Shown here one piece after another: positions 26,781 through 35,563 of a stretch of 64,000 nt of DNA; positions within the stretch are counted from its first letter, which is position 1, and each line of letters starts with the position of its first letter. The position numbers and the translations under genes are program-made. The notes beneath the pieces were generated by a model that saw only the letters and a list, made by a program, of their open reading frames with translations, ran no database searches and was not told where the DNA came from. The stretch lies in the NCBI GenBank assembly GCA_963822215.1, contig CAWGGX010000016.1, positions 41,693-105,692 on the forward strand, given 5' to 3'. Origin of the DNA: Roseiarcus sp963822215. Its GTDB lineage: Bacteria > Pseudomonadota > Alphaproteobacteria > Rhizobiales > Beijerinckiaceae.

Positions 26781-27890
26781 TCAGATCGGCGGCTGGGTCG
26801 TGCGGCGCGCAAGCAGGGTCGCCACGGGCCTTCGGAACATGTGCTCGAGCGCGCCGGCGAACAGCACGACGAGGCCCTGGATGACGACGATCATGTCGCG
26901 GCTGATCTTCGGCTTGTCGAAGGCGAGTTCCGCCCCGCCCTGGTAGAGCATGCCGAACAGGATCGCGGCGAGGATGATGCCAACCGGATGCGCCCGTCCC
27001 ATCAGCGCCACCGCGATGCCGACGAAGCCGAAGCCCGCGGTATATTCGAGGATTAGCCGGTGCTCCTCGCCGAGGATGACGTTGACCGCCATCCCGCCGG
27101 CCAGCGCGCCCGAGATGAGCGTCGTGATGACGGTCACGCGCGCCGGCGAAATGCCGCCGTAGATCGCGGCGGTCGGATTCGCGCCGACGGTGCGGATCGC
27201 GTAGCCGAGCCGGGTGCGCCAGATGAGGAGCCAGACGGCGAAGGCGGCGGCGAGCGCCAGCAGGAACGACAGGTTGAACGGCGTATCCGGCCAATGGACG
27301 CCGAAATTCGCCAGCACCACATGAAACTGCGGCGCCCAGGCGTTCCAGGGAAATGTCAAGGTCTCTGCATTCATCTGGCCGGGGACGCGCAGCACGTCGA
27401 CCAGCAGGTAGCCCATGATCGCCGAGGCGATGTAGTTGAACATGATCGTCGTGATGACGATGTGGCTATCGCGGTAGGCCTGCAGATAGCCCGGGATCGC
27501 TGCGAAGGCGGCGCCAAACAACGCGGCGGCGACGATTGCGGCGAACAGCAGGGTGTAGCCGGGCAGGAAGCCGAGATGGAGCGCGGCCAGCGCCGCGCCG
27601 AGGCCCGCGATATAGGCCTGCCCCTCGACCCCGATGTTGAACAGGCCCGCGTGGAAGCAGATCGCCACGGCGAGGCCGGTGAAGATGAAACTCGTCGCGT
27701 AATAGAGGGTGAAGCCGATCCCCTCGAGATCGCCGAGCGCGCCGGTGATCAGGATCTGCACCGCTTCCAGTGGGTTCTCGCCGATCGCCAGGACGACGAA
27801 GCCCGAAATGATGAAGGCGGCGGCGACATTGACCAGCGGAATCAGCGCGACGTCGGCCCATTGGGGCAGGGGCTTGAGAGGCGCGCTCAT
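26781..27890 (-). CDS. Nucleoside ABC transporter permease (NupP/BmpB type)
   Basis: A 369-aa permease, the larger partner of the pair. Many hydrophobic helices are visible (VALIPLVNVAAAFIISGFVV onward), as are the conserved GLFNIGVEGQAYIAGLGAAL segment and the EAA-like RTVGANPTAAIYGGIS loop. The ATG at 27890 overlaps the ATPase stop as ATGA; the upstream in-frame ATG is inside the ATPase gene and was rejected. Confidence 0.88.
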   Translation of the reverse strand: MSAPLKPLPQWADVALIPLVNVAAAFIISGFVVLAIGENPLEAVQILITGALGDLEGIGFTLYYATSFIFTGLAVAICFHAGLFNIGVEGQAYIAGLGAALAALHLGFLPGYTLLFAAIVAAALFGAAFAAIPGYLQAYRDSHIVITTIMFNYIASAIMGYLLVDVLRVPGQMNAETLTFPWNAWAPQFHVVLANFGVHWPDTPFNLSFLLALAAAFAVWLLIWRTRLGYAIRTVGANPTAAIYGGISPARVTVITTLISGALAGGMAVNVILGEEHRLILEYTAGFGFVGIAVALMGRAHPVGIILAAILFGMLYQGGAELAFDKPKISRDMIVVIQGLVVLFAGALEHMFRRPVATLLARRTTQPPI

Positions 27891-29431
27891 GCGGCGCGCT
27901 CGCTGACGCCGGCCATCAGGAGACCGAGGTCCTGGGCGTTGGTTTCCTCGGGCTTTCTTTCGCCTGTGATGTGTCCGCCGCACAACACGATGATGCGGTC
28001 GGACAAGGCGAAGATCTCGTCCAGTTCGACCGACACCAGCAGCAACGCCTTGCCGGCGTCGCGCTGGGCGACGATGCGCTTGTGGATGAACTCGATCGCG
28101 CCGATGTCGACTCCGCGGGTCGGCTGGCCGACCAGCATGATCTTCGGATTGCGCTCGATCTCGCGCGCCAGCACCAGCTTCTGCTGGTTGCCGCCCGAGA
28201 AATTGGCGGTCTTGAGCAGGGGCGCCCGGGGCCTGACGTCAAAGGCCTCCATCTTGCGCTCCGCGTCGGCGATGATCGCCTGGCGGTCGTAGAGCAGGCC
28301 TGCGCCGTAGACGGTCTCGTAATGGAAGCCAAGCATCGCGCTCTCGCAGGCCTCGAACGGCATGACGAGCCCGACGCGGTGGCGGTCCTCGGGGACGTGG
28401 CCGACGCCGATCAGTCGCTCGTCGTGGGGATTGCGCTCCGCGGTCGCGAGCGGGTGGCCGTCGATCAAGATTTCACCCGAACTCAGCGGCCGGATGCCCG
28501 CGAGCGCCTCCAGGAGCTCGGACTGGCCGTTGCCGGCGACGCCCGCCACGCCCAGGATCTCGCCCTCGCGCAACACGAAGGAGACACCATCCACGCGGAC
28601 GACGCCACGGTCGTCGCGCACCACCAAATCGCGCGCCTCGAGCGCGACCTTGCCGGGATGGGCCGAACCCTTGTCGATCTTGAGGATGACCTTACGACCG
28701 ACCATGGCGTCGGCGAGTTCCGGCGGCGAAGTCTCGGCGGTGTCGAAGGTCGCGACCATCTCGCCGCGCCGCATGACCGACACTCGGTCGGTGAGGCTCA
28801 TGATCTCGCGCAGCTTGTGGGTGATGAAGATGATCGTCTTGTTCTGGCTCTTGAGCACCCGGAGCATGGTGAACAGCTGATCGGCCTCGGACGGCGTCAG
28901 CACTGCGGTCGGCTCATCGAGCACCAGAATCTCGGCGCCGCGCACCAGCGCCTTCAAGATTTCGACCCGCTGCTGGAGGCCGACCGATAGCTCGCCGACT
29001 ATCGTCTCCGGGTCGACCTCGAGGCCGTATTCCCGGCCGAGCTCGGCGAGGCGTCTGCGGATGGCGCCCGCGCCCCGGGCGAGCAGCGCGCCGCCTTCGG
29101 CCCCGAGCATGACGTTCTCGAGCACGCTCAGCGGTGGCACCAGCATGAAGTGCTGGTGGACCATGCCGACGCCGCAGTCGATCGCCTCGCGTGACGAGCG
29201 GATGCGCACAGGTCGGCCGTTGACGCGGATCTCGCCGGAGTCGGCTTCGTAAAAGCCATAGAGAATCGACATCAGCGTGGACTTGCCGGCGCCGTTCTCG
29301 CCGACGATGCCGTGAATGACGCCACGCTCGACGCGAAGGTTGACGTTCTTGTTGGCATGAACCGGGCCGAAGCTCTTGTTGATGCCGATGAGCTCGATGG
29401 CGGGAGGCGCCGCGCCGGCCCCTGATGTCAC
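27887..29431 (-). CDS. Nucleoside ABC transporter ATPase with two nucleotide-binding domains
   Basis: A 514-aa duplicated ATPase of the sugar/nucleoside type. Domain 1 has Walker A GENGAGKSTL, signature LSVGLQQRVEI and Walker B ILVLDEPTAVL. Domain 2 has a degenerate Walker A (GVAGNGQSELLEAL, no P-loop Lys), signature FSGGNQQKLVLA and Walker B IMLVGQPTRGVDIGA, with Gln in place of the catalytic Glu region; this asymmetry is normal for the family. Energises import of nucleosides bound by the BMP protein. Coupled to the downstream permease. Confidence 0.9.
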   Translation of the reverse strand: MTSGAGAAPPAIELIGINKSFGPVHANKNVNLRVERGVIHGIVGENGAGKSTLMSILYGFYEADSGEIRVNGRPVRIRSSREAIDCGVGMVHQHFMLVPPLSVLENVMLGAEGGALLARGAGAIRRRLAELGREYGLEVDPETIVGELSVGLQQRVEILKALVRGAEILVLDEPTAVLTPSEADQLFTMLRVLKSQNKTIIFITHKLREIMSLTDRVSVMRRGEMVATFDTAETSPPELADAMVGRKVILKIDKGSAHPGKVALEARDLVVRDDRGVVRVDGVSFVLREGEILGVAGVAGNGQSELLEALAGIRPLSSGEILIDGHPLATAERNPHDERLIGVGHVPEDRHRVGLVMPFEACESAMLGFHYETVYGAGLLYDRQAIIADAERKMEAFDVRPRAPLLKTANFSGGNQQKLVLAREIERNPKIMLVGQPTRGVDIGAIEFIHKRIVAQRDAGKALLLVSVELDEIFALSDRIIVLCGGHITGERKPEETNAQDLGLLMAGVSERAA

Positions 29432-29458
29432 GCCCTGCTCCTCGCCCCCAGGGCGTCA

Positions 29459-29476
29459 CTCCCGCGATCGCGGGAG
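29459..29476 (-). promoter_or_regulatory. Perfect hairpin between binding-protein and ATPase genes
   Basis: CTCCCGCGATCGCGGGAG is an 18-base perfect palindrome in the 154-bp gap. There is no T run, so it is not a simple terminator. Such hairpins often protect the 3' end of the abundant binding-protein mRNA and lower downstream expression; that role is inferred. Confidence 0.45.
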
Positions 29477-29585
29477 CCACTGCGCCCAGCCGATAACGGT
29501 TCGAACAATCGAATACGACGCCGCTGCATGCCCGCTTTCGCGGACATGCGATGATCGGCGTGACAACGAAACGAGCTCGAGCGCC

Positions 29586-30599
29586 TTACATCGGACACTT
29601 GTTGTCGGACATGTAGTCGTGGATCTGAATTTTCCCGGAGACGATGTCGGCCTTGATCGCGTCGAGCTTGGCCTTGATCTCAGGCGTCAGCAGGTTCTTG
29701 TTGTACTCGTCGACGGCGTAATCGACCCCGCCATCCTTGAGGCCAAGGACCTGAATGCCCGGCTTCCACGTGCCGTCCTTGGCGTCCATGAAGGATTTGT
29801 AGGTCGCGACGTCGACATGCTTGAGCGCCGAGGTGAGGACCTTGCCCGGGAACATGTAATCCTGGTCCGAGTCGACGCCAATCGACAGCTTGCCGGCGTC
29901 GGCAGCCGCCTTAAGCACGCCTTGCCCGGTCGAGCCCGCCGCCGCGTAAACGACGTCGGCGCCGCGGTCGATCTGCGACTTCGCCAGTTCGCCACCCTTG
30001 ACCGGGTCGTTCCAGGCGGCCGGCGTCGTACCAGTCATGTTGGCGAACACTTCGTCCTTGCCGCCGGATTCGTACTTGACGCCCTGGGCGTAGCCGCACT
30101 CGAACTTGGAGATGAGCGGAATGTCCATGCCGCCGACGAAGCCCACCTTGCCCGTCTTCGACACCATGGCGGCAAGCGCGCCGACGAGGAACGAGCTTTC
30201 CTGCTCCTTGAACACGATCGACTGCACGTTGGGCTTGTCGACCACCATGTCGATGATGCCGAACTTAGTGTTGGGGAACTCGTCGGCAATCTTGGCGAGC
30301 GCGGTCGCCCAGGCGAAGCCGACGGTCATGATCGGCGAATAGCCGTCCTTGGCGAACTTGCGCAGAACCTGCTCGCGCTGGGCGTCGTTCTGGATCTCGA
30401 GGTCGCGGAACGCGACGCCGGAGTCCTTTGCGAACTTGGTCGCGCCATTGAACACGCCCTCGTTGAAGGACTTGTCGAATTTGCCCCCGAGATCGTAGAC
30501 GACCGCCGGCTTGATGTCGGCGGCCAACGCCGCCGTACACGCCATGACGCTGCAGCCGACCAGCGCGGCGATCATAAACTTGGATGTGCGACCGAACAT
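29586..30599 (-). CDS. BMP-family nucleoside-binding protein
   Basis: A 337-aa periplasmic binding protein of the basic membrane protein (PnrA-like) family. The signal peptide (MFGRTSKFMIAALVGCSVMA) ends near TAALAAD; cysteines are present but no good lipobox. Conserved segments: AVVYDLGGKFDKSFNEGVFN at the mature N terminus, PIMTVGFAWATAL, KVGFVGGMDIPLISKFECGY, and ADVVYAAAGSTGQGVLKAA. PnrA relatives bind purine nucleosides. It is the first gene of the operon with the ATPase, permeases, cdd, purine nucleoside phosphorylase and deoA. Confidence 0.92.
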   Translation of the reverse strand: MFGRTSKFMIAALVGCSVMACTAALAADIKPAVVYDLGGKFDKSFNEGVFNGATKFAKDSGVAFRDLEIQNDAQREQVLRKFAKDGYSPIMTVGFAWATALAKIADEFPNTKFGIIDMVVDKPNVQSIVFKEQESSFLVGALAAMVSKTGKVGFVGGMDIPLISKFECGYAQGVKYESGGKDEVFANMTGTTPAAWNDPVKGGELAKSQIDRGADVVYAAAGSTGQGVLKAAADAGKLSIGVDSDQDYMFPGKVLTSALKHVDVATYKSFMDAKDGTWKPGIQVLGLKDGGVDYAVDEYNKNLLTPEIKAKLDAIKADIVSGKIQIHDYMSDNKCPM

Positions 30600-30722
30600 T
30601 CTCTACCTCCCGGTGTTGGCGACGGCCGACATCCGGCGGGCGCCAAGGCCCTCAAAAGCTGACCGATCAGTCAAGACAACCTGTCCGCGCCGACTCTGTC
30701 AACGGTTCGCGGCCGAGTTTCT

Positions 30723-30750
30723 GTCTTTCCCGACGATCGTCGGGAAAGAC
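30723..30750. promoter_or_regulatory. 28-base perfect palindrome between prs and the nucleoside operon
   Basis: Two 14-base arms GTCTTTCCCGACGA / TCGTCGGGAAAGAC with no loop. It lies 70 bases past the prs stop and about 125 bases upstream of the binding-protein start, on the same strand. It could terminate prs transcripts (no T run) or be an operator for the nucleoside operon. Confidence 0.5.
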
Positions 30751-30819
30751 TATGCGCGGGATTTTGCAAGAGCAAGAAGGGATCGGGATTTTGGCGGGGG
30801 GAGATTGGACCGGCGCGCG

Positions 30820-31755
30820 TCAGTTGAACAGCGACGAGACGCTTTCTTCCTTGGCGATGCGCGCGATCGCCTCGCCGATCAGCGGCGCGATAGAGATGAC
30901 GCGGATGTTGCGCGCCACCCGCACCGCCTCCGTCGGGGTGATCGTGTCCGTCAGCACAAGTTCGGTGAGCTTCGAGGCGGCGACGCGCGCCACGGCGCCG
31001 CCGGAGAGCACGCCATGGGTGATATAGGCCGAGACGCTGGCCGCGCCCGCCGCGAGCAGCGCGTCGGCGGCGTTGCACAGCGTGCCGCCGGAATCGACGA
31101 TGTCGTCGAGAAGCATGCAATTGCGGCCTTTGACGTCGCCGATGATGTTCATCACCTCCAACTCGCCGGCCCGCTCGCGCCGCTTGTCGACAATCGACAG
31201 CGGAGCGTCGAGTCGCTTGGCGAGCGCGCGGGCGCGAATCACGCCGCCGACGTCCGGCGAGACGACCATCACGTTCTTGCCGCCGTGGCCGCGGGACTGG
31301 ATGTCGCGCACCATGGTCGGGGCGGCGAACAGATTGTCGGTCGGGATGTCGAAGAAGCCCTGGATCTGCCCAGCGTGCAGGTCGACGGTCAGCACCCGGT
31401 CTGCGCCGGCGCGCGTAATCAGATTGGCGACGAGTTTGGCCGAAATCGGCGAACGCGGGCCCGGCTTTCGGTCCTGGCGAGCGTAGCCGAAATAGGGGAT
31501 GACCGCCGTGATGCGATGCGCCGAGGCTCGCCGCAGGGCGTCGATGATGATCAGCAGCTCCATCAGGTTGTCGTTGGCCGGATAGGAGGTCGACTGGATG
31601 ACGAAGACGTCGCGGCCTCGTACGTTCTCGAGGATCTCGACGAAGATCTCCATGTCGGCGAAGCGGCGAACATGACAGCCGGTCAGCGGCTCGCCGAGAT
31701 AGGCCGCGATCGCGTTGGCGAGGGGCGGGTTGGAATTGCCGGCCAGAACTTTCAT
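30820..31755 (-). CDS. prs: Ribose-phosphate pyrophosphokinase
   Basis: Makes PRPP from ribose-5-phosphate and ATP, feeding nucleotide, histidine and NAD synthesis. The 311-aa length is standard. Motifs: FADMEIFVEILENVRGRDVF, the ATP loop PYFGYARQDRKPGPRSPISA, VVSPDVGGVIRARALA and the PRPP loop MLLDDIVDSGGTLCNAA. I chose the ATG of MKVLAGNSNPPLAN; the frame is open upstream but not conserved. It precedes the nucleoside operon, which returns ribose-1-phosphate to metabolism. Confidence 0.95.
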   Translation of the reverse strand: MKVLAGNSNPPLANAIAAYLGEPLTGCHVRRFADMEIFVEILENVRGRDVFVIQSTSYPANDNLMELLIIIDALRRASAHRITAVIPYFGYARQDRKPGPRSPISAKLVANLITRAGADRVLTVDLHAGQIQGFFDIPTDNLFAAPTMVRDIQSRGHGGKNVMVVSPDVGGVIRARALAKRLDAPLSIVDKRRERAGELEVMNIIGDVKGRNCMLLDDIVDSGGTLCNAADALLAAGAASVSAYITHGVLSGGAVARVAASKLTELVLTDTITPTEAVRVARNIRVISIAPLIGEAIARIAKEESVSSLFN

Positions 31756-31908
31756 CTTGCCGTTCACGGCAAATCTCCCCGAGCGCCTTGTGCGCTGCGA
31801 AAAAAAGCGGACGCGGCGGCTCATAGCAGCCGCATCCATCGCAAACAACATGACATTTTGACTACAGGGCGGCCCGTCCACCGTCGGGCAGTTCAGGAGG
31901 AAGCCGCG

Positions 31909-32475
31909 TCACTGCCCGTAGCTGAGCGCCGCGCCCGGCTCGGCCTCGGGCGTGTTGGAGAGATAGGCGGCCAGATCGTCGGCGCTCTTGGCGGCGATGC
32001 TGTCGAGCGCGGCGGGAGTGACCATGGCCCACGGGTCGTCGCCCGCTCCGCGCACCACCAGGGTATCGCTGAGCCGTTGCGCGCGCTTTTTGTCGGGCGT
32101 GTAGACGTCCCAGACGAACTCGACCGCAGCGCCATCCTTCACCGGCGAGGCGCTCAGATAGCCGCGCACGAGATATTTGGCCGAGGTCGGGGGGCTAAGC
32201 GCGATTTGCCGCTGCGTCGCGGCGTCGTCGAGGCTTTGGTCGAACTGCTGGGCGAGCGGCTCGGGCGCCCCCTCGACCGACATGATCGCGAGCGTCGCGC
32301 CGGCCATGCTGGCGTCGGGCCGCCGCACGAACTGCCAGGAGCCGTCCGAGGGGCCGGTCGCGAGATCGCCTGCGGTCTCCACGCAGCCGCCGAGCGTAAG
32401 AGCCGCGGCGAGCGCGATCGACGCCGTGGTCAGCGCCCTCGCCAGCGTCAGCCGGCCGCCCTGATTGGTCGCCAC
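31909..32475 (-). CDS. Predicted lipoprotein of unknown function
   Basis: A 188-aa protein with a type II signal peptide: basic N terminus, hydrophobic ALTTASIALAAALTL and lipobox LGGC, with Cys near residue 30 becoming the mature N terminus. The mature part contains SVEGAPEPLAQQFDQSLDDA, KYLVRGYLSASPVKDGAAVE and VWDVYTPDKKRAQRLSDTLV, a mixed alpha/beta domain I do not recognise beyond a general lipoprotein. GTG start with GGGAG upstream. Probably in the inner or outer membrane, facing the periplasm. Confidence 0.7.
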   Translation of the reverse strand: MATNQGGRLTLARALTTASIALAAALTLGGCVETAGDLATGPSDGSWQFVRRPDASMAGATLAIMSVEGAPEPLAQQFDQSLDDAATQRQIALSPPTSAKYLVRGYLSASPVKDGAAVEFVWDVYTPDKKRAQRLSDTLVVRGAGDDPWAMVTPAALDSIAAKSADDLAAYLSNTPEAEPGAALSYGQ

Positions 32476-32613
32476 GCTGGAAGACTCCCGCTCCGTCTTG
32501 CGCCCCCGGGGGAGGACGTTGGTTAACAAACGCTTAACGCGGGGGAGACAGCTAGCTCCAATTCGGCGCGAGGTCCAGCCCAAGGCGCCGCAAGCGGTTA
32601 ACGGCGACCCATT

Positions 32614-32729
32614 CTGTAGGGCGCGCTCCATAGCCCGTCGAATGACGGGCGTCCTGCGGGAGGCGCTTTGGAGCGCGCCGGCGGGGTCATCGACCCCGCC
32701 CTACAACCCTCACCGACCCCGCCCTACAG
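32614..32729. repeat. Dispersed palindromic element, copy B
   Basis: Starts CTGTAGGGCGCGCTCCATAG, contains CCCGTCGAATGACGGGCGTC and two partial copies of a right end (CGACCCCGCCCTACA and CGACCCCGCCCTACAG). CTGTAGGGC / GCCCTACAG are paired ends. It fills the gap before uvrC. Confidence 0.7.
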
Positions 32730-32782
32730 CTCCGGCCGACTCCCTATTCCCAACCTTCCCGGCCGGCCCTAGATAGGTCCGC

Positions 32783-34879
32783 ATGACCGGCGCGCCGAAA
32801 CGCTATCCGCCAGGAGAGGCGCCCGAGGCCGAGGCCCGGGCCGAGGCGGCGCTGGAGCGCGAGCTCCGCGCCGAATCGAGTCCGCTCGACATCGCCCTCG
32901 ACGAGCCGGTGGTCGAACCCTCGAATCTGGCGCGCGGCGCCGAGGCGATCCGCGATTTCTGGCGCCACGCGCCGCTTGGCCCCGGCGTCTATCGGATGAT
33001 TGGCGCCGAGGGCGAGGTGCTCTATGTCGGCAAGGCGCGCTCGATCAAAAAGCGCATCGCCGCCTACGCGACGCCCGAACGGCAATCGATGCGCATCGCG
33101 CGCATGGTGGCCCAGACCCGCTCGATGGTGTTCGTCACCACCGAGACCGAGGCCGAGGCGCTGCTGCTGGAAGCCAACCTGATCAAGCAGCTGAAACCGC
33201 GCTACAACGTGGTGCTGCGCGACGACAAGAGCTTCCCCTACATCTTGATCGCGCGGGGCGAGGCGGCGCGGCTGGTCAAGCACCGGGGCGCGCGCTCGAT
33301 CCCGGGCGACTATTTTGGCCCCTTCGCCAGCGCCGGCGCCGTCTTCCGCACCATGAACGCGCTCCAGCGCGCGTTTCTGCTGCGCACCTGCTCGGACAGT
33401 TATTACGAGAACCGCACCCGCCCCTGCCTGCTCTATCAGATCAAGCGCTGCTCGGGCCCGTGCACCGGCGAGATCGGGCTCGACGACTACGCCGGGCTGG
33501 TGAAAGAGGCCAAGGATTTCCTGTCGGGCCGCAGCCTCGCCATCCGCCGCCGCCTCGCCGAAGAGATGGCCCATGCGGCGGAGGCGCTCGAATTCGAGAA
33601 GGCCGCACGCCTGCGCGACCGCATCTCGGCGCTCTCGGCGATCTCGGGCGAACAGAGCGTCAACCCGCGCTCGATCGCCGAGGCCGACGTGTTCGCCATC
33701 GCCGAGGAGGCCGGGCAATATGGCGTCGAGGTGTTCTTCTTCCGCACCTACCAGAACTGGGGCAACCGCGCCTATTTCCCGCGCGCCGACCGGGCGCTCG
33801 GGCCGGAGGAGGTGCTCGACGCGTTTCTGGCGCAATTCTATCTCGAGCGCCCCGCGCCGCGGTTGGTGCTGCTCAGTCACCCCGTCGCCAGCGCCACAGC
33901 GCTTTGCGAGGTGCTGAGCGCACGGGCGGAGCGCCGCATCGCGATCGGCGTGCCGCGGAGGGGCGAGAAGCGGGATCTGGTCGACGCCGCCATGCGCAAC
34001 GCCCGCGAGGCGCTATCGCGCAAGCTCGCCGAGGCCGCGAGCCAGGGCAAGCTGCTCGCCGCGCTGGCGCAGGCGTTCGGGATCGAGAAGCCGCTCCGGC
34101 GGGTCGAGATCTACGACAATTCGCACATCATGGGGACGAACGCGATCGGCGCGATGGTGGTCGCGGGGCCGGAAGGCTTCGTCAAGAGCGCTTACCGCAC
34201 CTTCAACATCAAGAGCGCCGACCTCACGCCGGGCGATGATTACGCGATGATGCGCGAGGTGCTGACGCGGCGCTTCGCTCGGCTGAAGCGGCAAACTGTA
34301 GCCGCGGTCCAGAGCCCGTCGGAAGACGGGCGTCCTTCCGAACGCCCTATGGACCGCGGCGGCCGCGATCAGCGATCGCGGCTACAGGGCGGGGACGCCG
34401 CCGACCCCGAGGCCTTTCCGGACACGCCCGACCTCGTCGTCATCGACGGCGGCCGGGGCCAGTTCGAGGCCGCGCGCGAGGTGATGGCGTCGCTCGACGT
34501 CGAGGGCGTGGCGCTCGCCTCGATCGCCAAGGGTCCCGACCGCAACGCCGGCCGCGAGACCTTTTTCGTCGAGGGCCGCGAACCGTTTCGGCTGTCGCCC
34601 CGCGATCCCGCCCTCTTCTTCGTCCAGCGGCTGCGCGACGAGGCGCACCGCTTCGCCATCGGCACGCACCGGGCGCGCCGCAAGAAGGATTTTGTCAAAA
34701 GCCCGCTGGACGAGATTTCCGGCATCGGTCCGGCGCGCAAGCGCGCGCTCCTGCACGCCTTCGGCTCCGCCAAGGCCGTCGCACGCGCCGGCCTCGCCGA
34801 CCTGGAAAAGACGCCGGGGCTGAACGCGGCGACGGCGAAGCTGGTGTACGACTTTTTCCACGAGGCTGGCGGGGCCTGA
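32783..34879 (+). CDS. uvrC: UvrABC system protein C, with in-frame repeat insertion
   Basis: Makes both incisions in nucleotide-excision repair. Domains in order: a short acidic N-terminal extension, GIY-YIG nuclease (GPGVYRMIGAEGEVLYVGKA), UvrB-binding UVR motif (ALEFEKAARLRDRISALSAI), RNase H-like nuclease (VEIYDNSHIMGTNAIGAMVV ... LVVIDGGRGQFEAA), and tandem helix-hairpin-helix (ISGIGPARKRALLHAFGSAK). At 698 aa it is longer than usual, partly because of the extension and partly because residues about 505-535 (VAAVQSPSEDGRPSERPMDR...) come from a palindromic repeat inserted without breaking the frame, in the loop before LVVIDGG. Probably still functional, as no motif is hit. Confidence 0.95.
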   Translation: MTGAPKRYPPGEAPEAEARAEAALERELRAESSPLDIALDEPVVEPSNLARGAEAIRDFWRHAPLGPGVYRMIGAEGEVLYVGKARSIKKRIAAYATPERQSMRIARMVAQTRSMVFVTTETEAEALLLEANLIKQLKPRYNVVLRDDKSFPYILIARGEAARLVKHRGARSIPGDYFGPFASAGAVFRTMNALQRAFLLRTCSDSYYENRTRPCLLYQIKRCSGPCTGEIGLDDYAGLVKEAKDFLSGRSLAIRRRLAEEMAHAAEALEFEKAARLRDRISALSAISGEQSVNPRSIAEADVFAIAEEAGQYGVEVFFFRTYQNWGNRAYFPRADRALGPEEVLDAFLAQFYLERPAPRLVLLSHPVASATALCEVLSARAERRIAIGVPRRGEKRDLVDAAMRNAREALSRKLAEAASQGKLLAALAQAFGIEKPLRRVEIYDNSHIMGTNAIGAMVVAGPEGFVKSAYRTFNIKSADLTPGDDYAMMREVLTRRFARLKRQTVAAVQSPSEDGRPSERPMDRGGRDQRSRLQGGDAADPEAFPDTPDLVVIDGGRGQFEAAREVMASLDVEGVALASIAKGPDRNAGRETFFVEGREPFRLSPRDPALFFVQRLRDEAHRFAIGTHRARRKKDFVKSPLDEISGIGPARKRALLHAFGSAKAVARAGLADLEKTPGLNAATAKLVYDFFHEAGGA
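34296..34387. repeat. Dispersed palindromic element, copy C, inside uvrC
   Basis: Ninety-two bases with perfect 11-bp inverted ends CTGTAGCCGCG / CGCGGCTACAG and the shared core GAGCCCGTCGGAAGACGGGC. It is read through in the uvrC frame with no stop codon. The family also occurs at 9564-9628 and 32614-32729, both intergenic. Confidence 0.8.
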
Positions 34880-34968
34880 AGCAAGCGGCGCGGGGTCCAG
34901 GCGCGGCGCTCGAAGGCGGTCCGCATGCCGGCGCCCGTCCGGAAAGGTCGATCCGAATGACCTGCTAG

Positions 34969-35139
34969 CAGGGAATTTTGCCAAGGTCCGTTTTCCGCCC
35001 GCGGCGAAAACCATAACGATTTCCGCTGCATGCCGGCGTGCAATCCGCAGGTTGTAACCATTGGCTCCCACCAGAACAGGGAATTGGCGGCGTCCGTTTC
35101 AGGGAATCTTTCGCCTGTTCGGCCCCGGAACAGGGAATT
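34969..35139. repeat. Cluster of four CAGGGAAT(T/C) repeats in a 450-bp gap
   Basis: The 9-mer CAGGGAATT or CAGGGAATC occurs at 34969, 35077, 35100 and 35131, three times within 63 bases; two of the copies are in AACAGGGAATTG. No gene is visible in this stretch between uvrC and the small minus-strand ORF. Confidence 0.55.
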
Positions 35140-35329
35140 GAGCGCGGGGAAACGGAAGGCTGAAAATCCGTCTCGATCAGGTTGCATTTTTGCCGCCGGC
35201 CGAGCCCCTTGTTCTCGCGAAGGCCCGCGGACGGCAGGCGGCTGGCCAGCGGACGACGCGCGTCTCGCGCGCCTTTAGGGCGGTGAGACGCCGCCCGTCT
35301 GGTCCCGCCGTTGGGCGGCGAATGCAAAT

Positions 35330-35500
35330 CTACTCAGCCGCGCTCGCTCGTTGCTTTGCGTCCTTGTGAGTCCAGCGGTCCAGCGACGCCTGCAATCGGA
35401 TCCAACGGCTCGCTAAGTCGGCGGAGCGTTTTAGCGCATGGGCGCTGTAATAGACGGAGTCGACTTGGCTTCCCTTAGACGCTAGCGGTGGCGAACCCAC
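35330..35500 (-). CDS. Possible 56-aa protein divergent from the CHAT gene
   Basis: An open frame from GTG (VGSPPLASKGSQVDSVYYSA) to TAG encodes a basic, helical 56-aa product with ALKRSADLASRWIRLQASLD and RWTHKDAKQRASAAE. AAGAAG lies a few bases before the GTG. It reads more like protein than the other frames here, but I know no family. It faces away from the CHAT-protease gene with about 60 bases between. Confidence 0.35.
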   Translation of the reverse strand: MGSPPLASKGSQVDSVYYSAHALKRSADLASRWIRLQASLDRWTHKDAKQRASAAE

Positions 35501-35563
35501 AGTGTTATCTTCTTGTTTTGGGTCGGCGGAATTTTGAGCCCGATTGCGACGCGAATTTTTTAG

